In this document: piece after piece, positions 34,201 to 40,632 of the stretch
Layout: every line of letters starts with the position of its first letter
Numbering within the stretch: position 1 is the stretch's first letter
Assembly: GCA_049799955.1 (NCBI GenBank)
Contig: JBARIW010000065.1
Coordinates: 1 to 64,000, forward strand
Direction of reading: 5' to 3'
Source of the DNA: JBGTFE01 sp049799955
GTDB taxonomy: Bacteria > Acidobacteriota > Blastocatellia > Pyrinomonadales > Pyrinomonadaceae
DNA length: 64,000 nt
The notes under the pieces: generated by a model
What the model saw: only the letters and a program-made list of their open reading frames with translations
What the model was told of the DNA's origin: nothing
Database searches by the model: none
Translations under genes and position numbers: made by a program

Positions 34201-34506
34201 GCGGCAATCCGCCACGCGGCGGCAAAACTTCTGCGCCAGGAATCGCGCACAAAGCTCCTGATAATCCTCACCGACGGCAGACCTTACGACCACGATTACG
34301 GCGACGCCCGCTACGCCCGCGAAGACGTGCGCGAAGCTTTGACCGAAGCCAAAACAAACGGCATCACGCCCTTCTGCATCACGATTGACCGCGAAAGCGA
34401 ATACGAATTAAAAGATTTATACGGCGATGTCGGCTACACGATTATCGACGATGTTTTGAGTTTGCCGGAGAGAATGCCGAATATTTATCGACGCTTGACG
34501 AGTTAA
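31282..34506 (+). CDS. Large VWA domain protein (NorD/CoxE-like)
   Basis: The 1074-residue product ends in a von Willebrand factor A domain: MIDAS DQSSS (Asp882) and LTDGRPYDHDYGD (Asp998). Its layout resembles NorD, whose ATPase partner NorQ helps assemble metal enzymes. The N-terminal half is rich in helical repeats of about 35 residues. A perfect 21-bp inverted repeat (33163-33262) lies in the coding frame at residues about 628-661. It starts 45 bases after the FHA gene. No NorQ/MoxR-type ATPase is adjacent, which is unusual. Function: probably activation of a metalloprotein; which one is unknown. Confidence 0.75.
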   Translation: MAEDEKKETFTGLARKLTKLSSEQKRAALEMSATLAGVSLRVSREFVEAVPTAARVLSAEDLRSWAEMGRRLAMGNADLGAKFFSGGVNDLKLVPEKARPLVFQICTRQLVLSSSIALETFELIPRLAKEIKDDELLTEILQLASEIANRSAKHSADFLQKTPQVAESLKKFGEEKREVSRAVVALASHFANRTGGMTADLWANLPSVLEKISAESAVRLMEKARDFLEFGGSVTLHFVSAGSDVLQKTDAVFEDWCAVLQRIAKHGNAVLIAFLRATPKFFAQISVPSSKHQNADKFYSDTIFIVRKVLQLVAGIAGKDAESALAAFRSSAQALKKVSLAQFEEWVETGLAEKENESAKARRSYFALETRQSNQLLQEAQVGLPLERVQAILRIYVEGLTGKEVEVAPLTAMPQELRIGDGKMIYLPANVSEFDSDEMDFRLYKVLAAHGAGQIEFGTFKRDSKELKAAFASLSELYEATAEQIAAFSLSGYMEDAQKGERALSVEEIREELKKRRKKLPKDSDYRAVLQVFPEPRLAKKIFGTMENARIDAALRRTYRGLRKDLDLMQKFLREKRPFIFDVPMAQVPFELLFQITLCGGATDDARQFYGQIVSEIETVVDNYLRKFQRGDAEMQRNLKEGEQDTAAEKNSASPRLRVEKSFPTVADSLMATSRVYTLFQNITSEQSQEQESPEQEDKGDFAREDKNATESVLENQVKREQKPKKLQDIKDLFNAWNNLDDDGEPDDLQGAEVWTHNEMPEQALESGDLAFSYDEWDRELSDFRTGWCRVIEKKVRQGDRNFVELARSRYRGVISSIRHQFQLMKPENLTRINREIDGEDYDLNALVDYVIDRRADGRQSENIYTKRLRKQRDVAVSLLLDQSSSTARTITRNPLQPYTHPGRRIIEIEKEGLVLMSEALEAVGDVYSINGFTSEGRRNVKFYVVKDFNEKYSDEIEKRIGGITFQNNTRLGAAIRHAAAKLLRQESRTKLLIILTDGRPYDHDYGDARYAREDVREALTEAKTNGITPFCITIDRESEYELKDLYGDVGYTIIDDVLSLPERMPNIYRRLTS
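33163..33262 (+). repeat. Perfect 21-bp inverted repeat with gcggagac units inside VWA gene
   Basis: Left arm 33163-33183 and right arm 33242-33262 are exact reverse complements, separated by a 58-base loop, all within the open reading frame. Units gcggagac and tctccgcg are the same type as at 49239 and 10771. The encoded stretch has no stop and reads through. Confidence 0.95.
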
Positions 34507-34508
34507 AG

Positions 34509-34934
34509 TTAAGACCTTATATCATATTGGGTTTGACAAGAAGGACAGCCGTAAACCTTACCAGGATATGAAATTCCTTTCCAAACTAAATGTATTGCTT
34601 TATGATTTGCTTCCCAACAATGAGAACAATATGGCTCACCGCCCTTCAATTTCAATGCGGTTTCGTCAAAATATACTCCATATTTACGAACTAGTTTTAA
34701 TTTAAATTCAACTGCCTTTTCAAGTTCAACTATTTTTTCATCTTTTTCTTGGAGCAAATCTTGAATTTCCGCAGCTTGAATCTTAGCATCAGCCAAAGCC
34801 GATATAAGGTCTGCCATTTTTAATTTTGCTTCGGCTTTTTCAAGCGATAAATCTGCTCCTTTAATAGCTTTTGCAATTTCAGTTGCCGTTTTAATGCTTC
34901 CAAGAAATGTAGAAATTGTTGCAATATCAGGCAT
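34509..34934 (-). CDS. AT-rich coiled-coil zinc-ribbon protein
   Basis: The 141-residue product has a helical N-terminus (MPDIATISTFLGSIKTATEI and a coiled coil to about 80) and a C-terminal zinc ribbon: Cys103, Cys106 (PYCSHC) and Cys130, Cys133 (GCPSC). Function unknown. The N-terminal MPD-x-ST and AKAIK motif resembles the start of the GTPase at 54379, though neither is a known domain to me. The gene is AT-rich relative to neighbours, which suggests acquisition. It is transcribed away from the DUF2442 gene upstream. Confidence 0.6.
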   Translation of the reverse strand: MPDIATISTFLGSIKTATEIAKAIKGADLSLEKAEAKLKMADLISALADAKIQAAEIQDLLQEKDEKIVELEKAVEFKLKLVRKYGVYFDETALKLKGGEPYCSHCWEANHKAIHLVWKGISYPGKVYGCPSCQTQYDIRS

Positions 34935-34962
34935 AAGCTTTCTCCTTATTCTTCATCTAATT

Positions 34963-35241
34963 TTACATTGCATCTGACTCAGCGGCTTGCAATTGCTGTT
35001 TTTGAAGCGCGATTTCGTGGAGAGTTTCGGGGGCGATGTCTGCGCCGTTTTCCCAGACGACCGTTGCGCCGTCGAGCGAGAAGGTTTTGAAGTAATCGAT
35101 GTTTTCGAGCGGTTTGAAAAATGGGTATTTTTTTATCCAGACGGTGAAATCTATCTCCGCTTTTATGCCGTCGCTGAAAGCGAGTTCGAGCGTGTAATCG
35201 TGTAAATGCCGCGCCGATGTAACTACAATTAAATCTTTCAT
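34963..35241 (-). CDS. DUF2442 protein
   Basis: The 92-residue product has the DUF2442 pattern: a beta strand then YTLELAFSDGIKAEIDF, PFFKPLENIDYFKTFSLDG and VVWENGADIAPETLHE. These small proteins are often beside DUF4160 and are thought to be toxin-antitoxin-like, with the pair here separated by nine bases. Which partner is toxic is not known. No membrane segments. Confidence 0.8.
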   Translation of the reverse strand: MKDLIVVTSARHLHDYTLELAFSDGIKAEIDFTVWIKKYPFFKPLENIDYFKTFSLDGATVVWENGADIAPETLHEIALQKQQLQAAESDAM

Positions 35242-35250
35242 TTTTTTATC

Positions 35251-35511
35251 TCAGGTCAAAGGCGGAATTTTCCGAAAGCCTCTGCCATTTTGCAAATCTT
35301 CCCAATTTTCCGTGAGTTCCGCCGGGTGTAAATCAATCCATTCACGAATCAGGCGAACCGCCGTTCTCGAAGAAATATCGCCTGCCAGAATGTTTCCGCG
35401 AAAATCGAAAACAGCCATTTCGCCTTGATGTTCCGCGTGACAATGCGGCGGATTATGGTCGTCGAAATACATCTTAATGACAATCCCGAAAAACATTGAA
35501 ATAGTAGGCAT
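35251..35511 (-). CDS. DUF4160 protein
   Basis: The 86-residue product has the signature FFGIVIKMYFDDHNPPHCHAEHQGEMAVFD, with a His/Asp-rich motif, and a final part SSRTAVRLIREWIDLH. The motif is DUF4160's. The pair with DUF2442 (34963) is a widespread two-gene module. The genes lie nine bases apart in the same direction, so they should be co-transcribed with this one first. The downstream small AT-rich gene (34509) follows in the same direction. Confidence 0.82.
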   Translation of the reverse strand: MPTISMFFGIVIKMYFDDHNPPHCHAEHQGEMAVFDFRGNILAGDISSRTAVRLIREWIDLHPAELTENWEDLQNGRGFRKIPPLT

Positions 35512-35601
35512 AAACTTTTCAATAACTCAATATAAAAATTTTAGCACAACAAATTCACCTAGTACACAGGAAAATTTGCATCCATAATGTTTAAACTCAT
35601 A

Positions 35602-35640
35602 ATGAATATACCAAATATTTACCAGCGCTTAAGAAGTTAA
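35602..35640 (+). pseudogene. Remnant of a VWA-gene 3' end
   Basis: This short stretch encodes MNIPNIYQRLRS followed by TAA, close to the end of the VWA protein (RMPNIYRRLTS, stop at 34506). The DNA is also similar over about 38 bases. The 34509-35511 genes lie between the two copies, so a duplication or insertion may have split or copied the tail. No longer homologous frame is visible upstream. Confidence 0.5.
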
Positions 35641-35737
35641 GATTTTCAAGCCGAAAGCAAAAAGATTTATTCTCGGTTCTGAAAAAATAAGTTTACTGCT
35701 AAATTAGAAATCTAAACTTACTTTGGAGGAAATTACT

Positions 35738-36091
35738 ATGGCTCTTGTTTTGGAGCGCCGAGCGGGATTTGTTTTAACGAAGCGAAGCGTGATTTTGTGC
35801 CCGCACGGCGGAATGGTTATGCATTCGCCGACGAGTTTTTCCGGCGAGCTTGTTAATGGCGAGATTCCGCTGCTTATAAATGACGTTTACACTGTCGTCG
35901 GCTGCCCGAATTTTATGGGCGGCGCGACAAGCGCGTGTATGACGGTGATTTGGACGACGGCTTCGACGAGCTATTTGATTAACGGCGTTCCGGTTTTGAT
36001 TCATACGAGCATCGGTATCTGCCAGAACGCTTCGGGCGTGCCGCAGGGCATGGCGATTATCGCTTCGTTTCAAACGACCGTGATGGATTAA
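35738..36091 (+). CDS. PAAR-like protein
   Basis: The 117-residue product is beta-rich with the pattern VILCPHGGMVMH, then GEIPLLINDVYTVVGCPNFMG and GGATSACMTVIWTTAST, then GVPVLIHTSIGICQNASG. Such Cys/Gly-rich small proteins (PAAR-like, DUF4280-type) cap the spike of secretion or contractile injection systems. No spike or tube gene is in the window. ATG 35738 follows GGAGGA with good spacing; the five-codon extension to 35723 is unlikely. The tip role is inference from the fold. It could work with the unknown effector-like genes at 24.7-27.4 kb. Confidence 0.65.
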   Translation: MALVLERRAGFVLTKRSVILCPHGGMVMHSPTSFSGELVNGEIPLLINDVYTVVGCPNFMGGATSACMTVIWTTASTSYLINGVPVLIHTSIGICQNASGVPQGMAIIASFQTTVMD

Positions 36092-36093
36092 AA

Positions 36094-38130
36094 TCAATCT
36101 TTCTGCAAAACGCGCAGAACTTCGGCGACGCTCCAAGCCTGCGCCATACAGCCGCGCGGCGCGTGAGGCTCGCGCGCATCGAAAATCTCGGAAATTTGCC
36201 CGGTTCCGGCTTCCGTCAAATGATTTTTGAAGCCGGACATAATTTCTTCGATGCGTTTTTCCGTTTTGTTTCCGTTCGGATAAACTTTGCGATAAGCATC
36301 GACGAATCCGCCGATGAGCCAAGCCCAGACCGTGCCCTGATGATACGCCGAATCGCGCTCGAACGGCGTGCCTGTGTAAATCGGACAATAGCGGGAATCT
36401 TTCGGCGAAAGCGAGCGCAAACCGACGGGCGTGAGCAATTCCTGCTCGACTTTTTCAACGATTTTCTGCGCGCGCCCGATTGAGAGCATCGAATGCGGAA
36501 GGCTCGCGGCAAAAATCTGATTCGGGCGAACCGAGCCGTCGCGGTTTCCGTTTTCGACGACATCAAAAAGACATTGTTCCGCCTCATTCCAGAAAACCTG
36601 ATTAAAGGTTTCCTTCGCCATCATCGCCATCGAATCGTATTTCGCTTTATCTTCAGTGTCGCCGAAACGTTCGGCAAAATCAGCCATGATTTTCAAAGCG
36701 TTATACCACAAAGCCTGAATTTCAACCGGCTTTCCGACACGCGGCGTAACGACGTAATCGCCGATTTTCGCGTCCATCCACGTTAATTGAACACCTTTTT
36801 CGCCCGCATAAAGAAGTCCGTCCGTGTCAACGTGAATGTTGTAGCGCGTTCCGCTCAAGTGCCAGACGACGACGTTTATCAGCTTTTCGTAAAGCTTTTC
36901 GCGGACGAATTCGTAATCTCCGGTTTTCTCCGCGTAGGCGCGAATCGCTTCGAAATACCAGAGCGTTGCGTCAACCGTGTTGTATTCGGCTTCGTCGGAG
37001 GCATCGGGAAAGCGATTCGGCAGCATTCCCTGCGAAAGATGCTGCGAAAATTCGAGCAGAATATTTTTGCCGATGTCCATACGGTTTGTCGCCAGAGTCA
37101 AACCGTTTAACGCAATCATCGTGTCGCGTCCCCAGTCGGAAAACCACGGATAACCGGCAATTACGGTCTTCCCTTCGCCGCGCAAAACGATAAACCGGTC
37201 AGCCGCCAGAACGAGCTGTTTTGTAAAATCGTCTTTCGCGCCGGCAGTTTTAATCAGATTTTTGCGCCGTTTGATTTCCGATTTTTCAAGCTTTTCCGCA
37301 TAGGCGGAAACGCGAGTGTGAACGAGCGTGTCATTAATCGTCGAATTCACACGCTCCTTAACAGTCGCGTTTCCGCCTTCCGTTGAAACGATGACGATTG
37401 CCGTGTCTTCTAAATCGAATTTTAAGGCGAACGGCTGAAACAAATCTTCACGAAAATCAAAACCGCGCTCTTTTTCAATCGCGTATTCAAAATTGCGATA
37501 CCAGAAACCTGTTTTCTCAACTTTTCCCGCATTGTGCGCGAAATAAAGCGCGGGCATTTCGTTATACGGATGAACCGAAATCATGTCAGAATCGCCTGCG
37601 GCAGCGGACGGGTTTTCCGAAAACTCTAAATTAAAGTCGTTATTTTCGTGCTGCAAAGCGTGATAATCGCAGAAAGAAAGCAAAGGTTTTAGCTCGATTT
37701 GCGATTTGCGATTTGCGATTTGCGATTGATTTTTGATTGTCCACCGGCAGACGGTTGTATTTTGCCCGTCAACCATAAAAATTTTCTTTTCGATTTCGAT
37801 GCCTTCGACTTCAAAAATCCAAATTGGAAACGGGTCGAGACGAAAGCTTTTTAAATATTTGAAGCCTTCGGGATAGATTTTATCCGGAAATTGGTTTGAG
37901 GAAAGCTCATAAGTTTTGCCGTCGATAATCAGAGTTTCTTCAAATTTTGAAAGCATCGTGATGCGCCCGAGCGGCGGTTTTGTCGCGGCGATTAAAAGCG
38001 CGTGATAACGGCGCGTGTTTGCGCCTGAGATTGTGCTTGAGGCAAAACCGCCGATGCCGTTTGTTTCAAGCCATTCGCGCGAGCTTGATTCTTCAAAATT
38101 TGTGCAGATTTTCGAGTCAAAACTTATCAT
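36094..38130 (-). CDS. Amylo-alpha-1,6-glucosidase (glycogen debranching type)
   Basis: The 678-residue product has an N-terminal beta-domain (FASSTISGANTRRYHALLIA) and a C-terminal (alpha/alpha)6 catalytic domain with AGYPWFSDWGRDTMIALNGL, WMDAKIGDYVVTPRVGKPVEIQ and LYCPIYTGTPFERDSAYHQG-like blocks. The enzyme hydrolyses alpha-1,6 branches of glycogen in the cytoplasm. Acidic residues in these blocks serve as the catalytic pair. A run of four gatttgc heptads (37696-37727) is in frame at residues about 131-145, between two strands of the N-terminal domain. It is convergent with the PAAR-like gene. Confidence 0.9.
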   Translation of the reverse strand: MISFDSKICTNFEESSSREWLETNGIGGFASSTISGANTRRYHALLIAATKPPLGRITMLSKFEETLIIDGKTYELSSNQFPDKIYPEGFKYLKSFRLDPFPIWIFEVEGIEIEKKIFMVDGQNTTVCRWTIKNQSQIANRKSQIELKPLLSFCDYHALQHENNDFNLEFSENPSAAAGDSDMISVHPYNEMPALYFAHNAGKVEKTGFWYRNFEYAIEKERGFDFREDLFQPFALKFDLEDTAIVIVSTEGGNATVKERVNSTINDTLVHTRVSAYAEKLEKSEIKRRKNLIKTAGAKDDFTKQLVLAADRFIVLRGEGKTVIAGYPWFSDWGRDTMIALNGLTLATNRMDIGKNILLEFSQHLSQGMLPNRFPDASDEAEYNTVDATLWYFEAIRAYAEKTGDYEFVREKLYEKLINVVVWHLSGTRYNIHVDTDGLLYAGEKGVQLTWMDAKIGDYVVTPRVGKPVEIQALWYNALKIMADFAERFGDTEDKAKYDSMAMMAKETFNQVFWNEAEQCLFDVVENGNRDGSVRPNQIFAASLPHSMLSIGRAQKIVEKVEQELLTPVGLRSLSPKDSRYCPIYTGTPFERDSAYHQGTVWAWLIGGFVDAYRKVYPNGNKTEKRIEEIMSGFKNHLTEAGTGQISEIFDAREPHAPRGCMAQAWSVAEVLRVLQKD
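37696..37727 (-). repeat. In-frame heptad tandem repeat inside the debranching enzyme gene
   Basis: Four tandem gatttgc units (37696-37723) and a partial copy. On the minus strand the protein reads SQIANRKSQIANRKSQI-like at residues about 131-145. The units contain no stop codon in any frame on either strand. Confidence 0.88.
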
Positions 38131-38171
38131 TTCGTTTTCTAGCTTACGACAGATGAATGCCGCAAATAAAA

Positions 38172-38248
38172 TGACCTTTGAGCTTAGAGCTTTGACCTTT
38201 GAAATTAAGTAAAATCAAAGGTCAAAAATCAAAGCTCAAAGGTCAAAA
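38172..38248. repeat. Heptad-repeat hairpin, unit gaccttt
   Basis: Left arm (38172-38202) has tgaccttt and gagcttt copies; right arm (38213-38248) has aaaggtc and caaagctc. The copies are imperfect. It lies between the debranching enzyme start and the nickel permease stop. Confidence 0.88.
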
Positions 38249-38259
38249 TTATTCTCGTC

Positions 38260-38997
38260 TTAACCGAACAAACCTTCGGTGATTCCTTTTTCGTAAATGA
38301 TAAAAAGTCCGAGCGCGATGCTGACCAAGCCCGCAACGCCTTGCAAGAGATGATTTAGGCGATTGAATTTTTTTGCCGTAAGCTGAAACGGCAGACCGAC
38401 GAGAAAGCTCATCAGCATCATTCCGCCGATTGAGCCGACGCCGAAAATTATGATGTAAAGCAAGCCGACGGTGCGTGATTCGATAGTCGGAATAACGAGC
38501 AGCATCAGCGCCGCGCTGCCTGCCAAGCCGTGAACCATTCCGATAAGCAGCGCGCGCGGGCTGAATGAAAGTCCGTGATGCGTGTGCGCTTCTTCGCCGG
38601 CTTTTTCGTGAATATGCGGGTGAACGTGTTTGTGTTCGCCGTGCGCGTGCGCGTGAAAATGAAGATGCCCGCCCTGCGCCAGTTTTCTGATGACATTAAC
38701 GCCGAGCAGAAAAAGCATTATTCCGACGCAGAATTCCAGAGTTCTTTCGGTTCGCTCGCTGATTTGAAAATTAAGCAGAAGAACAAAAATTCCCGCGATA
38801 AAAAGCGAAATCGTATGTCCCAATCCCCAGACGCCGCCGATGAGCGCCGAGCTGAACAGGCTTTTGCGCTCCGTAACGATAGTCGAAACCGCCGCCAGAT
38901 GGTCGGCTTCGGTCGCGTGTTTTAAGCCGAGCAGAAAGCCGAAGCCTAAAATCGCAAATGTCGATGTTGCCGAAAACGCAAACAAGATTTCGCTCAT
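38260..38997 (-). CDS. Nickel/cobalt permease, HoxN/NixA/UreH-like
   Basis: The 245-residue membrane protein has about six helices and a His-rich loop (HLHFHAHAHGEHKHVHPHIH). The motif GLKHATEADHLAAVSTIV carries the HX4DH signature of NiCoT permeases in helix II. It should move Ni or Co across the inner membrane. It is four bases downstream of the RcnA-like gene (39002), so they are one operon. Import seems more likely given the HX4DH motif, but direction cannot be proven here. It could supply nickel for the NiSOD at 22505. Confidence 0.8.
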   Translation of the reverse strand: MSEILFAFSATSTFAILGFGFLLGLKHATEADHLAAVSTIVTERKSLFSSALIGGVWGLGHTISLFIAGIFVLLLNFQISERTERTLEFCVGIMLFLLGVNVIRKLAQGGHLHFHAHAHGEHKHVHPHIHEKAGEEAHTHHGLSFSPRALLIGMVHGLAGSAALMLLVIPTIESRTVGLLYIIIFGVGSIGGMMLMSFLVGLPFQLTAKKFNRLNHLLQGVAGLVSIALGLFIIYEKGITEGLFG

Positions 38998-39001
38998 AAT
39001 T

Positions 39002-40543
39002 TTATCCTAACGAGTTATAACAGATTACCGCGCCGACCACAGCAATGACAAATGCGCTCGCCGCCGGAAGAGTTTTGACGATTCTGTTTTCTGCTAGCTT
39101 TGAACCGCCGAAAGCTTTTCCGACGTACAGAAAAACGAGTCCGACCGCCGCTAAAGTCGCTGCCAGACCGAAGCTGAATGCGAGCGTTAAAATCATTCCG
39201 TAACCCGTTCGACCGAGCGAAATCGCCGAAAGCATCAGCACCAGCGCCGACGGGCACGGCAGAAGTCCGCCCGAAATTCCGAGCGCGAGCAGGCTTTTCC
39301 ACGAAATTTCTTCCGGCGGCAGATGCGAATGATAATGAACTCCGTCGTGCGTGTGCATCGAAGCGTCGCGCGCGTGATGCGAATGACTTTCGTGCAAGTG
39401 TGAATCGCCTTGATGATGTACATGTTCGCCGTGAGAATGTTGATGCCCGTGTTCATCATGCGAATGGTCGTGATGCTTTTCCTTTTTCCAGCCTAACGCC
39501 GCGAACAAACGGTCTTTGAAAAGTGAAATTCCGATAAAAAAGACGAGCAAGCCGGAAACGAAATTGAGAAACGGCATCAGGCGTTCGGGCAGAATGTAAT
39601 TCGAGGCAAAAAGCGTAATCAAACCGAGCGCGAAAACGCCGAGCGTGTGCGTAATCGTTACCGTCAAACCGAGAAAAGCGGCGTGTTTGATTGTTCCGCG
39701 CGAGCCGACAAGGTAAGCTCCGACAACCGTTTTGCCGTGTCCGGGCGACATCGCGTGAACTGCGCCCAAACCGAACGCAATCAGCAGACCAAAAAGCGCA
39801 ATCGCGGGCGTGATTTCCGGCACGTTGATAAGTTCGGCTAGTTTATCTTTTTTAATAGTCTCTTTTTCAATAATTACAGCGGTCGTATGCCCGTCACGGT
39901 CTTGCAAAAGCGCGGCATTTTCGGGAATCGCTTTTGTCGTGAAGGAAAATTCCGCCGCCCGCTCGTGAAGCGGCGCAGCCAAAGTATCTTGCGGATACGA
40001 TTCTATTTCGTTGGTTACGCCGCTTCCCTTAGCCGTCGAGTCGAAAACGTTGACTCCGTTTTGACGATTTACGACGATTTCGTTCCAGCCGATGCGGTCG
40101 GCATAGTTTTTATTTTCAAATTTAACGCGGCTGACGATTTCTAAATTCTGCACATCAGCGATTAAGTTCCATTCAATGCGAAGCGTCGAAAGCCCGCCCG
40201 CGCCTTCTTTGAGCAGGATTTTTTTATTATCGGCGCGAAGTTCGAGCGGCTGATTATTGACCGACAGAAACAAATTTGCCAGAAACTGCGGCGTTATTTT
40301 TTCCGCGTAAGCGTTTAACTCGTCCTGCGAGAGCGCGCCGTTTTTGTCCGTGTCAATCGCGCCCGTTTCCTGAAAGGTCGGAATTTCCGCCAAATCCAAA
40401 ATCTGCCGCACTTTTATCTGCGATTTCCCGACTTCGAGGCGCGAATATTGATTAACAGAGAAATTTCCCAATGGATGCGCCATTGCCGTTTGAGCAAAGG
40501 CAAAAATTAAAAGCGCAATTATTAGATAAAGTTTGTTTCGCAT
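39002..40543 (-). CDS. RcnA-like nickel/cobalt permease with extracytoplasmic N-domain
   Basis: The 513-residue product has a signal/anchor (KLYLIIALLIFAFAQTAMAH), a soluble N-terminal domain with an EF-hand-like loop DTDKNGALSQDE (about 76-87), and a C-terminal NicO-type permease. That part has GAVHAMSPGHGKTVVGAYLV and a His-rich loop (HHDHSHDEHGHQHSHGEH), as in RcnA efflux proteins. It probably exports Ni or Co. The downstream permease (38260) is close behind. A 20-bp perfect hairpin at 40561-40620 lies just upstream of its start, ahead of the TPR lipoprotein stop. Confidence 0.8.
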   Translation of the reverse strand: MRNKLYLIIALLIFAFAQTAMAHPLGNFSVNQYSRLEVGKSQIKVRQILDLAEIPTFQETGAIDTDKNGALSQDELNAYAEKITPQFLANLFLSVNNQPLELRADNKKILLKEGAGGLSTLRIEWNLIADVQNLEIVSRVKFENKNYADRIGWNEIVVNRQNGVNVFDSTAKGSGVTNEIESYPQDTLAAPLHERAAEFSFTTKAIPENAALLQDRDGHTTAVIIEKETIKKDKLAELINVPEITPAIALFGLLIAFGLGAVHAMSPGHGKTVVGAYLVGSRGTIKHAAFLGLTVTITHTLGVFALGLITLFASNYILPERLMPFLNFVSGLLVFFIGISLFKDRLFAALGWKKEKHHDHSHDEHGHQHSHGEHVHHQGDSHLHESHSHHARDASMHTHDGVHYHSHLPPEEISWKSLLALGISGGLLPCPSALVLMLSAISLGRTGYGMILTLAFSFGLAATLAAVGLVFLYVGKAFGGSKLAENRIVKTLPAASAFVIAVVGAVICYNSLG

Positions 40544-40560
40544 TTTTCCGTCCGATTTCA

Positions 40561-40620
40561 GAGCCGGTTTTTGATTATCGGGTTTGATTTGCTGGTCTAT
40601 CGATAATCAAAAACCGGCTC
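40561..40620. terminator. Perfect 20-bp hairpin between TPR lipoprotein and RcnA-like gene
   Basis: Positions 40561-40580 and 40601-40620 are exact reverse complements with a 20-base loop. There is no tandem unit and no T-run, so it is unlike the heptad family. It lies downstream of the TPR lipoprotein stop (40633) and upstream of the start at 40543. Confidence 0.65.
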
Positions 40621-40632
40621 CAAAAAGCTATG

